This document shows positions 1 to 5,954 of a DNA stretch of 20,746 bases, piece by piece. Position 1 is the stretch's first letter, and every line of letters starts with the position of its first letter. Source of the DNA: a virus; the IMG/VR virus record IMGVR_UViG_3300028025_002997, positions 1 to 20,746 of that record. One strand, given 5' to 3'. The notes under the pieces were generated by a model that had not been told where the DNA came from, searched no databases, and saw nothing but the letters and a program-made list of their open reading frames with translations. Both the position numbers and the translations under genes were made by a program.

Positions 1-2
1 TC

Positions 3-335
3 GTGAAGACACAATCAGCCAAGGCAAAGGGACGAAACCTGCAAAAGTGGGTCGTAAAGCAACTGTTAGAAAGGTATCCACAGTTAACAGAGCTTGACCT
101 TAGAAGCTGTCCTATGGGTTCTCACGGTGAAGATGTCGTGATGTCTCAAGCAGCTAAGGAAGCTATTCCAGCAGTATTCGAGTGTAAGTCTTTAGCTAAG
201 ATAGCGGTGTACAACTACTATGACCAGGCTAAGACACACGGCACATACGAACCAATTGTAATTATTAAACAGAACGGCAGAGCACCATTAGCGGTGATTG
301 ACGCTGAAGTATTATTTGATTTGATGGCAGGATAA
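3..335 (+). CDS. PD-(D/E)XK nuclease, Holliday-junction-resolvase-like
   Basis: A 110-aa protein likely to cut branched or replicating phage DNA. The sequence shows a basic N-terminal helix (MKTQSAKAKGRNLQ), then G-E-D44 and, 16 residues later, F-E60-C-K62. This D...ExK spacing is the PD-(D/E)XK nuclease signature, and related small phage proteins are usually annotated as Holliday junction resolvases. The start is a GTG at position 3. Only two bases precede it, so a slightly longer N-terminus outside the window cannot be excluded, although MKTQSAKxKGR is a natural-looking start. It heads the visible + strand DNA-metabolism operon and is followed after 1 nt by the next gene. The nuclease fold is fairly sure; the exact substrate is inferred. 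Confidence 0.8.
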   Translation: MKTQSAKAKGRNLQKWVVKQLLERYPQLTELDLRSCPMGSHGEDVVMSQAAKEAIPAVFECKSLAKIAVYNYYDQAKTHGTYEPIVIIKQNGRAPLAVIDAEVLFDLMAG

Positions 336-336
336 G

Positions 337-510
337 ATGCGACACGCTAAAGACATTCAAGAAGAACTAAATCACATTGTCTCGACGCTAGAAGTAGAAG
401 CTCGTTACATGAGAGAACGCAATGAGAGACTTGAATCTGAGAACGAATACTTGAAGAAGCAAGTTGATGTGTTGTTAAAAATCGTAGGAGGAATGAGAGA
501 TGGAAGTTAA
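337..510 (+). CDS. 57-aa coiled-coil protein
   Basis: A short ORF that starts ATG 1 nt after the nuclease stop and reads for 57 residues: it begins MRHAKDIQEELNHIV and ends IVGGMRDGS. It is rich in Glu, Arg and Leu with leucines at heptad-like spacing (RNERLESENEYLKKQVDVLL), so a single dimerising coiled coil is likely. It overlaps the following gene by 11 nt, and its last codons carry that gene's Shine-Dalgarno sequence. It fills what would otherwise be a 164-nt gap in a densely packed operon, which supports it as a real gene. Its function is unknown; it may be a small adaptor or DNA-associated protein. Confidence 0.6.
   Translation: MRHAKDIQEELNHIVSTLEVEARYMRERNERLESENEYLKKQVDVLLKIVGGMRDGS
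487..492 (+). promoter_or_regulatory. Shine-Dalgarno for the 67-aa gene
   Basis: GGAGGA lies 7 nt before the ATG at 500, inside the end of the 57-aa coiled-coil gene. It fixes the start of the next gene and indicates that the two are translationally coupled. Confidence 0.7.
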
Positions 511-703
511 ACTAGATGTTGATAATGACTTTTGCGATGAGATTGTCGCAGCTCGTCTAATCGGTACAGCAAAGGCATTAAAGAAAGACCTAAAAGAAAA
601 GAATTGGGGACAGGAAGACTTAGAGCAGTTCCAGAAGGTCGTTGATGCCCTAGATGTTGTCGGTCCTTGGTTTGTCTATCAATGGGAGAAGAAAGTTAAA
701 TGA
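500..703 (+). CDS. Small hypothetical phage protein (67 aa)
   Basis: A 67-aa acidic/basic mixed protein beginning MEVKLDVDNDFCDEIV and ending in a Lys-rich tail (WEKKVK). No catalytic motif is visible; the middle looks helical (AKALKKDLKEKNWGQEDLEQ). The start is supported by a GGAGGA ribosome-binding site 7 nt upstream. Its stop overlaps the start of the exonuclease gene by 4 nt (ATGA), so it is probably co-translated with it. I do not recognise a family. Its place between two nuclease genes suggests a role in DNA metabolism, which is inference only. Confidence 0.7.
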   Translation: MEVKLDVDNDFCDEIVAARLIGTAKALKKDLKEKNWGQEDLEQFQKVVDALDVVGPWFVYQWEKKVK

Positions 704-1434
704 AGATACTTTTGCTCGATATTGAAACAAGTCCTAACTCAGCGTATGTCTGGGGATTATACGACCAGAACATCGGCATCAATCAAATGATAGATTCATC
801 TCAAGTTCTTTGTTACTGTGCTAAGTGGCTCGGTGATAAAGAAGTTGTGTTTGACTCAATCCACAAATCATCTCGTAAGAAGATGCTGAAAGGTATTCAT
901 GGACTTCTCAACGAAGCAGACGGTGTTGTTACTTACAATGGCAATAAGTTCGACTTACCTATTCTCAACAAGGAATTCTTACTTCATAATCTTAATCCAC
1001 CATCTCCTGCTAAGAAAATTGATTTACTGCGTACTGTTAGGAGCAACTTTAGGTTTACTTCTAACAAGCTAGATTATGTATCACAGCAATTAGGATTAGG
1101 AAAGAAAGTAGACCATGAAGGATTTGAACTTTGGCTCAAGTGTATGGACAAAGATAATGCAGCTTGGGGTCGTATGGAAAAGTACAACATCCAGGATGTC
1201 ATCTTGTTGGAAAAGCTTTACTATAAGCTTCTTCCTTGGATTAAATCGCTTCCAAATCGCAATCTTAATACGGACAATCATGTATGCCCAAGCTGTGCTT
1301 CGACGAAGATACAGAAGCGTGGATTTGCTTTGGCAGCAACAGGTACATACCAAAGATACCAATGTAAGGACTGTGGTTCGTGGAGTCAAGGGACTACAGC
1401 GATTAAAAAAGGTATTAAAATCAAAGGACTATGA
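700..1434 (+). CDS. DnaQ-like 3'-5' exonuclease with C-terminal zinc ribbon
   Basis: A 244-aa nuclease of the RNase H-fold DEDD superfamily, closest by eye to the RNase_H_2/YprB-like group. Motif I is LLLDIET with D7 and E9. Motif II is VVTYNGNKFDLPILN with D85. Motif III is YNIQDVILL with Y162 and D166 (Y-x3-D). Together these make the four metal-binding acidic residues of a 3'-5' exonuclease. Residues 196-225 add a zinc ribbon (C196-P-S-C199 ... C222-K-D-C225), probably for nucleic-acid binding. It overlaps the genes on both sides by 4 nt. No polymerase gene is seen here, so whether it proofreads, trims recombination ends or degrades host DNA is open. The enzyme class is well supported. Confidence 0.85.
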   Translation: MKILLLDIETSPNSAYVWGLYDQNIGINQMIDSSQVLCYCAKWLGDKEVVFDSIHKSSRKKMLKGIHGLLNEADGVVTYNGNKFDLPILNKEFLLHNLNPPSPAKKIDLLRTVRSNFRFTSNKLDYVSQQLGLGKKVDHEGFELWLKCMDKDNAAWGRMEKYNIQDVILLEKLYYKLLPWIKSLPNRNLNTDNHVCPSCASTKIQKRGFALAATGTYQRYQCKDCGSWSQGTTAIKKGIKIKGL

Positions 1435-1784
1435 TGAGCGGAGACCATAATATGTATTCATCCCCTGTGGCAATGCCAAATGTGTGTTATAATAGTGACC
1501 CTGCTCCGAAAACCTTAGCTGATGCCTACAAAGCCTACGCTGAGGGTTCTGAAGACCAAGGCGATGTTATGTCTAAGCAAGTCGGTGGTAATCACTACCG
1601 CAAAGCCATACAGCCTTGGGACATCATCGAAGAATGGCAATTAAACTTCTGGGCTGGCAATGTCTTGAAGTATCTGTTACGATACCCATATAAGAACGGT
1701 GTTGAAGATTTAGAAAAAGCTAAACACTATTTAGAATACCTCATCAAGAAGGAAAAAGATGCCTCTACTACTGCACGAGATTAA
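1431..1784 (+). CDS. DUF3310 protein
   Basis: A 117-aa protein with the DUF3310 signature in residues 48-107: KQVGGNHY, then IQPWDIIEEWQLNFWAGNV, LKYLLRY and KNGVEDLEKAKHYLEYLI. This helical family is common in phages and is often loosely annotated as a nucleotide kinase, but its biochemical activity is not established. The first 46 residues are a low-complexity extension outside the domain. An in-frame ATG at 1569, with an AAGG site 7 nt upstream, would give a protein starting MSKQVGGNHY, the usual family length. The upstream start is retained because it overlaps the exonuclease stop in the ATGA-like style of this operon. It overlaps the next gene by 26 nt. Confidence 0.85.
   Translation: MMSGDHNMYSSPVAMPNVCYNSDPAPKTLADAYKAYAEGSEDQGDVMSKQVGGNHYRKAIQPWDIIEEWQLNFWAGNVLKYLLRYPYKNGVEDLEKAKHYLEYLIKKEKDASTTARD
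1485..1493 (+). promoter_or_regulatory. Possible extended -10 promoter inside the DUF3310 gene
   Basis: TGT directly followed by TATAAT is a perfect extended -10 element for a sigma70-type polymerase. No good -35 hexamer is seen 16-19 nt upstream; extended -10 promoters can work without one. A start near 1500 would make a transcript covering the short DUF3310 form, the homing endonuclease and the reductase. It lies in coding sequence and may be chance. Confidence 0.3.
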
Positions 1785-1914
1785 AGAGCGACTTACAGAG
1801 CTTGATGAGATAACCTTGTTGGAGCTGTTGAACATCACCAGCGAAGACATTGTAGAACTGTTCTCTGACAGGATAGAAGAGAATGCTGACAAGTTGGAAA
1901 AAGAGGTAAGATAA
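1759..1914 (+). CDS. Conserved small acidic phage protein (51 aa)
   Basis: A 51-aa ORF beginning MPLLLHEIKERLTELDEI. It runs through the motif LLELLNITSEDIVELFSDRI and ends in EKEVR. It overlaps the DUF3310 gene by 26 nt and its TAA overlaps the next ATG (TAATG). The pattern LLExLxIxSEDIVxxFxDRIEE is one I recall as a tiny conserved protein in many aquatic phage genomes, usually near replication or nucleotide-metabolism genes, with no assigned function. The protein is fully helical by appearance and strongly acidic. The conserved motif and tight spacing make it a convincing gene despite its size; its role is unknown. Confidence 0.75.
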   Translation: MPLLLHEIKERLTELDEITLLELLNITSEDIVELFSDRIEENADKLEKEVR

Positions 1915-2399
1915 TGGAAGTAACAAAAGATTTGTTAAATCAATTATTTGAATATAAAGAAGGAGGATTATATTGGAAAGTAAATAGAAACTCTCGTGCA
2001 AGAAAAGGACAAGAAGCAGGAACTTGCCTAACATCTGCAGGATACAAGTGTCTTAATTTAAATTACACAATGTACGCAACACATAGACTTATTTTTTTAT
2101 TTCATCATGGGTTTTTACCTGAGAAAATAGACCACATAAACGGAAATAAAGTGGACAACAGGATTGAGAATTTGAGAGCTGCGTCTGTTTCTGAAAATGG
2201 TTGGAATGCTAAAAAAAGAGTAGATAACACATCTGGAGTAAAAGGAGTCTGGAAACACAATCAAGGCAAATGGGCTGCAGAGCTGACAATGAACAAGAAA
2301 AAGATATGGTTGGGCTTGTTTGTTGAAAAGGAAGAAGCTGCTAACGCTGTTAAACAATATAGAGAACAACACCAAAAGGAATTTGCAAGACATGAATAA
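1914..2399 (+). CDS. Free-standing HNH-AP2 homing endonuclease
   Basis: A 161-aa mobile-element-type nuclease. Residues 56-88 carry an HNH motif of the HNH_3 type: HRLIFLFHHG, then K-I-D73-H74-I-N-G-N78, then N82-R-I-E-N86-L-R. Residues 107-145 look like an AP2-type DNA-binding domain (SGVKGVWKHNQGKWAAEL followed by IWLGLFVEKEEAA). This two-domain layout is typical of phage homing endonucleases. It is squeezed between the 51-aa gene (1-nt overlap) and the ribonucleotide reductase (8-nt overlap), and its coding strand appears more A-rich than its neighbours. Reductase genes are known targets of homing endonucleases. All motif residues are present, so it may be active. Confidence 0.88.
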   Translation: MEVTKDLLNQLFEYKEGGLYWKVNRNSRARKGQEAGTCLTSAGYKCLNLNYTMYATHRLIFLFHHGFLPEKIDHINGNKVDNRIENLRAASVSENGWNAKKRVDNTSGVKGVWKHNQGKWAAELTMNKKKIWLGLFVEKEEAANAVKQYREQHQKEFARHE

Positions 2400-4302
2400 T
2401 AAATACACAATGAGTCCGTACAACAACTTCATCGCCAAGTCACGATACAGTCGTTATCTTGATGACCAAGGTCGTCGTGAGCACTGGAATGAAACTGTAG
2501 CAAGATACTTTGACTTCATGGAGCAACATCTTAAAGACAAACAAAGCTATGTCTTAACTAAAGAACTTCGTGCAGAGTTAGAAACAGCAGTAAACAACTT
2601 AGAAGTAATGCCGTCAATGAGAGCTATCATGACTGCTGGTCCTGCGTTAGAGCGTCAGAACATCGCAGCATTCAACTGCTCATACTTACCGATTGACGAC
2701 CCTAAAGCTTTTGACGAAGCTATGTATATTCTTCTATGCGGTACAGGTGTAGGTTTCTCAGTGGAGCAACAATATGTCAATAAACTACCTGAAGTCCCAG
2801 ACCAGTTGTTTGCTAGTCAGACTACTATTGTGGTGTCGGATTCTAAAGAAGGATGGGCAAAATCGCTTAGACAGCTCATTGCTCTTTTATATTCTGGTGA
2901 GATTCCAAAGTACGATGTATCCAAAGTTAGACCTGCAGGAGCTAGACTTAAAACCTTTGGTGGAAGAGCGTCAGGACCTGGACCTTTGGAAGAACTTTAT
3001 AAGTTTTGTATCGCCAAGTTCAAGGGAGCAGCTGGTCGCCGCTTATCATCACTCGAATGCCATGATATTCTCTGCAAAATCGGGGAAGTTGTTGTTGTGG
3101 GCGGAGTACGACGCAGTGCCATGATTTCATTGTCTGACTTGTCTGATGACAAGATGGCTCATGCTAAGGCTGGTAATTGGTGGGATGGTCAAGGTCAACG
3201 AGCATTGGCTAACAACTCTGCTGTCTACCAAGAGAAGCCATACATCGGTCAATTCATGCGTGAATGGACATCTATCTATGAATCACATTCAGGTGAGAGA
3301 GGAATCTTCAGTCGTGATGCGTCACAGAAACAAGCAGCCAAGAACGGTCGTAGGGACGCTACTTACGATTTTGGTACTAACCCCTGTAGTGAGATTATTC
3401 TTCGTCCTTATCAGTTCTGTAATCTATCTAGCTGTATTGTTCGCAGCGATGATGATATGGGTTCTTTGGAGCGTAAGATTCGTGTTGCGGCAATTCTTGG
3501 TACTTTCCAAGCTTCGCTAACTAACTTCCCATACTTGCGTAAGATTTGGCAGAAGAACACTGAAGAAGAAGCACTACTAGGTGTGTCTATGACTGGTATC
3601 TGTGATAACGCACTTTTGAATAACCCTGATGATGCTGACTTACCATCACGATTGGAGAGACTAAAAGATGTTGCTGTTACTACTAACGCTGAGTTCGCTT
3701 CTGCTATTGGCATTAATCAGTCTGTTGCGGTTACAGCAGTTAAGCCTGAAGGGACTGTATCTCAACTCTGTTCAACTGCGAGTGGTATTCATCCTCAGCA
3801 TTCTAAATACTATATTCGTAGGGTTAGAGCTGATAACAAAGACCCTTTAACACAGTTCATGATTCAGTCTGGATTCGTTGCAGAGCCTTGCGTGATGAAG
3901 CCTGATTCAACAACAGTATTTAGTTTCCCTGTTGCTGTAGCTGATGGTGCTCTATTGCGTGACGACTTATCTGCACTACAACACTTGAAGTTATGGTTGT
4001 TGTTCCAGAGACACTACTGTGAACATAAGCCGTCTGTGACTATCTCTGTCAAAGAGCACGAGTGGATGGATGTCGGAGCTTGGGTTTACAAACACTTTGA
4101 CGAAGTTACTGGTGTGTCGTTCTTGCCAATGGATGGCGGTACTTACAAGCAAGCACCTTATGAAGAGGTAACTGAAGAAGCTTACAACCAACTTAGAATG
4201 TTAGTTCCAGAGTCAGTTGACTGGGGTAACTTCAAAGAGTATGACGATAATGTCGAAGGAGCTCAAATGCTAAGTTGCACAGCAGGAGGCTGTTCTATAT
4301 GA
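2392..4302 (+). CDS. nrdJ: Class II adenosylcobalamin-dependent ribonucleotide reductase, monomeric RTPR type
   Basis: A 636-aa enzyme that reduces ribonucleotides to deoxyribonucleotides for phage DNA synthesis, using adenosylcobalamin to make the thiyl radical. Key residues are readable. C96 in FNCSY and C343 in QFCNL are the active-site redox pair. C332 and E334 in NPCSEI are the radical cysteine and its partner, with the same 11-residue C-to-C spacing as in the Lactobacillus enzyme. KPEGTVSQL (451-459) is the phosphate-binding loop. C629 and C634 in SCTAGGCSI form the C-terminal shuttle pair. It is shorter than the roughly 740-aa bacterial enzyme. The ATG at 2392 was chosen because upstream codons lie inside the endonuclease and do not resemble the family; ATG 2410 (MSPYNNF) is an alternative. 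No intein is seen. Confidence 0.93.
   Translation: MNNKYTMSPYNNFIAKSRYSRYLDDQGRREHWNETVARYFDFMEQHLKDKQSYVLTKELRAELETAVNNLEVMPSMRAIMTAGPALERQNIAAFNCSYLPIDDPKAFDEAMYILLCGTGVGFSVEQQYVNKLPEVPDQLFASQTTIVVSDSKEGWAKSLRQLIALLYSGEIPKYDVSKVRPAGARLKTFGGRASGPGPLEELYKFCIAKFKGAAGRRLSSLECHDILCKIGEVVVVGGVRRSAMISLSDLSDDKMAHAKAGNWWDGQGQRALANNSAVYQEKPYIGQFMREWTSIYESHSGERGIFSRDASQKQAAKNGRRDATYDFGTNPCSEIILRPYQFCNLSSCIVRSDDDMGSLERKIRVAAILGTFQASLTNFPYLRKIWQKNTEEEALLGVSMTGICDNALLNNPDDADLPSRLERLKDVAVTTNAEFASAIGINQSVAVTAVKPEGTVSQLCSTASGIHPQHSKYYIRRVRADNKDPLTQFMIQSGFVAEPCVMKPDSTTVFSFPVAVADGALLRDDLSALQHLKLWLLFQRHYCEHKPSVTISVKEHEWMDVGAWVYKHFDEVTGVSFLPMDGGTYKQAPYEEVTEEAYNQLRMLVPESVDWGNFKEYDDNVEGAQMLSCTAGGCSI
4284..4289 (+). 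promoter_or_regulatory. Shine-Dalgarno deciding the start of the small membrane protein
   Basis: AGGAGG lies 9 nt before ATG 4299. It also encodes part of the reductase's C-terminal TAGGC segment, so the reductase tail doubles as the ribosome-binding site for the next gene. It favours ATG 4299 over an upstream ATG at 4275. Confidence 0.7.
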
Positions 4303-4520
4303 TTATTGAATTTATTCTTGGCTTTATTGTTGGGGTCATTGTTGTTTTGTTAGGTTTTACTATAAAGCAAATATATACAAACTTATATGACCATGTAGTC
4401 AATTTAAGAGCTGAAAGAAAAGAACTGCTTGAGCGTACGAGAGAATTAACTGCCCATTTCTACAGTACTCAACAAGATGTTAATGAGTTCTACGAATGGA
4501 GAAAGTCAAAGAGTAAATAG
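4299..4520 (+). CDS. Small single-pass membrane protein
   Basis: A 73-aa protein with one N-terminal membrane segment at about residues 2-24 (IIEFILGFIVGVIVVLLGF), followed by a charged, coiled-coil-like helix (LRAERKELLERTRELTAHF) and a Lys-rich end. The start overlaps the reductase stop by 4 nt and has an AGGAGG site 9 nt upstream. It is the last gene of the + strand operon, directly before the terminator. The topology suggests an inner-membrane anchor with a cytoplasmic or periplasmic helix. I do not recognise the family. It could be an accessory lysis or host-takeover protein, but its position in the early-type arm does not favour a lysis role. Confidence 0.7.
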   Translation: MIIEFILGFIVGVIVVLLGFTIKQIYTNLYDHVVNLRAERKELLERTRELTAHFYSTQQDVNEFYEWRKSKSK

Positions 4521-4555
4521 TTTCCTTGTGTAGTCTCCTTCCGAGACCTTTATAG

Positions 4556-4578
4556 CCACCCTTCGGGGTGGTTTTTTT
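4556..4578 (+). terminator. Rho-independent terminator between the convergent arms
   Basis: A perfect 6-bp GC-rich stem CCACCC/GGGTGG closed by a TTCG tetraloop and followed by seven T. It ends the + strand operon. The T-run overlaps the TAA stop of the - strand endolysin gene (4577-4579), so the two arms meet here. On the - strand the hairpin is followed by CTATAAAGG, a poor T-run, so it is mainly a + strand terminator. A second small hairpin (GTCTC/GAGAC, 4533-4547) lies just upstream. Confidence 0.93.
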
Positions 4579-5053
4579 ATGACTCAAACATCTCTTTTTC
4601 GTGAGTGCGTCGTTTAACCAAGCCAGGAAGCACTTTACCGCCAGCTTTGGTCCAGACTAAGAACTGCTCTGCGGCAGCCTCGTATTCACTTCTATTGACC
4701 TTCATACGCAATGTAGAGTTCTGTAAGTTACCTAAGCCTACATTGAATGAGAAAGACACCAAGGCATCAAACTGTCCTTGAGTCAACGGCACTTTAATCA
4801 GACGCAATACACCAGCTTCAAACCTTGCTAGGTCTTTACGAAGTATCTCGTCTATCTCATCGGCACTTAGAACCCTATCCCAACCTGCAGGAATAGGAAG
4901 TTGTTTTCTATCAGCCAGTGGAACTTTAGCGTGGTTTGGGTCAATAACATGACCAACTCCTATCGTCCATAACAATGCAGGGCATTGATAAGGGCGGTTA
5001 CGGACACCCTCATCTTTCTTAATCTGTTCAATACACTTCTGACTTACTTTCAC
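4577..5053 (-). CDS. GH24 phage endolysin (muramidase)
   Basis: A 158-aa lysozyme that hydrolyses peptidoglycan at the end of infection. The catalytic triad pattern E-8aa-(D/C)-5aa-T of T4/P22-type GH24 lysozymes is intact: E15 in KKDEG, C24 in YQCPA and T30 in LWTIGVGH. The downstream family motifs QGQFDALVSFSFNVGLGNL and LPGLVKRRTHEKEMF are also present. There is no signal peptide or signal-anchor segment, so it should depend on a holin for export. It is the last gene of the - strand operon and overlaps the holin by 4 nt. The family assignment is firm. Confidence 0.93.
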   Translation of the reverse strand: MKVSQKCIEQIKKDEGVRNRPYQCPALLWTIGVGHVIDPNHAKVPLADRKQLPIPAGWDRVLSADEIDEILRKDLARFEAGVLRLIKVPLTQGQFDALVSFSFNVGLGNLQNSTLRMKVNRSEYEAAAEQFLVWTKAGGKVLPGLVKRRTHEKEMFES

Positions 5054-5556
5054 TTCTTCTTATCCCAGTTGCGTGAACCGAACCAGAAACCAATGATACC
5101 GCCAAGCATAGCCATCTCGTCAGAAGAGAAAATCATCTCGCTGATAATCTCTAAGTCGTCCACACCTGTAATCAAACCAGGCATTGAGAACAATTTGTAA
5201 CATAACCAGAAGTTAATCAATACTAGCTCAATAACGAACAAGTAAGTGACTGTAGGGCGAACTGTACCAACATAGTTCACCACCCAAGTTGACGCTCTTT
5301 CCATGACTTTCTTGTCGTGGTCTAAGGCAGCATTCTGCATCTGAGCAGCTGTCTGCATCTCTACTTGGTCTGTGCGAATCTCTTCCATCTTAGCTTGAGC
5401 AACGAAGCCTCGCTCCATCATCTGTAGCTCTCGCTCTGTCTGCATCTGAGCAAGTTCTAACTCATGCTTTTTATCAGCCTTGTCTTGAAAGAAACCTAAT
5501 AGGCTAGGTAGACCTGAGACTAATAGTCCACCGATTGTTGAAATTAGTGATAGCAT
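5050..5556 (-). CDS. Holin, GTA_holin_3TM type
   Basis: A 168-aa membrane protein that should form the inner-membrane lesions releasing the endolysin. There is a hydrophobic N-terminus (about residues 2-22), then a long charged helix (25-90), then two membrane segments at about 101-122 (PTVTYLFVIELVLINFWLCY) and 146-160. The final segment MLGGIIGFWFGSRNW matches the conserved end of the three-TM holin family described for gene transfer agents. The gene overlaps the endolysin start by 4 nt, the expected pairing. The family call is from motif memory; the layout and neighbour strongly support it. Confidence 0.85.
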   Translation of the reverse strand: MLSLISTIGGLLVSGLPSLLGFFQDKADKKHELELAQMQTERELQMMERGFVAQAKMEEIRTDQVEMQTAAQMQNAALDHDKKVMERASTWVVNYVGTVRPTVTYLFVIELVLINFWLCYKLFSMPGLITGVDDLEIISEMIFSSDEMAMLGGIIGFWFGSRNWDKKK

Positions 5557-5558
5557 AT

Positions 5559-5954
5559 TTATTCCTTGTTTGCTAGTGGGTTATCTAAAGCTCGTTTAAT
5601 CTTAGTGTCAGTTTCCTTACGCATATCACGAAGGTCTTTGTCAACTTCTCTTGTCATCTGCTTGTTGTTGCGTTCTACTTCCTCAACAATCTTCTCTAAT
5701 CGACGAACATCGTTCTTGATGTCGTTCTTGATGTCACGAGTGTAGTCGTTAATCTTAGAGGTGTTCTCTTCCACAGCAACTAACCTAGAGTTGTATTCAG
5801 CCATGTCTTGAATGGACTCAATCTTCTGGTACAGGTTAAAAACAAACCATAACATACCAATAAAAGTAGAAATACCAGTAGCGATAAGACCTATCATTCC
5901 GATAGACATTTTCTTACCTAATATCTCAATCTCTTTCTCTTCTATACTGTGCAT
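5559..5954 (-). CDS. Membrane-anchored coiled-coil protein, possible i-spanin
   Basis: A 131-aa protein with a short charged N-terminus, one membrane segment at about residues 17-41 (SIGMIGLIATGISTFIGMLW) and a long charged coiled coil to about residue 118 (KINDYTRDIKNDIKNDVRRL and following). This is the topology of an inner-membrane spanin, and it lies 2 nt upstream of the holin in the lysis cassette. No matching outer-membrane lipoprotein with a lipobox is apparent nested in it, so the spanin role is tentative. The start at 5954 is supported by GAGGAG 7 nt upstream; a later ATG (5909, MSIGMIG) would lose only the charged head. It overlaps the preceding gene by 29 nt. Confidence 0.75.
   Translation of the reverse strand: MHSIEEKEIEILGKKMSIGMIGLIATGISTFIGMLWFVFNLYQKIESIQDMAEYNSRLVAVEENTSKINDYTRDIKNDIKNDVRRLEKIVEEVERNNKQMTREVDKDLRDMRKETDTKIKRALDNPLANKE

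Noticed and set aside
1096-1389. - strand frame opposite the exonuclease
   Set aside because: Lies over conserved DEDD and zinc-ribbon codons of the real gene; no start signal.
2320-2391. Longer N-terminus for the reductase from ATG 2320
   Set aside because: The extra 24 residues are Lys/Asn/Leu-rich and lie out of frame inside the endonuclease; family similarity starts after residue 10 from ATG 2392.
2115-2438. - strand hydrophobic frame opposite the homing endonuclease
   Set aside because: Phe/Leu-rich content is what A-rich Lys/Asn codons give when read backwards; not a membrane protein.
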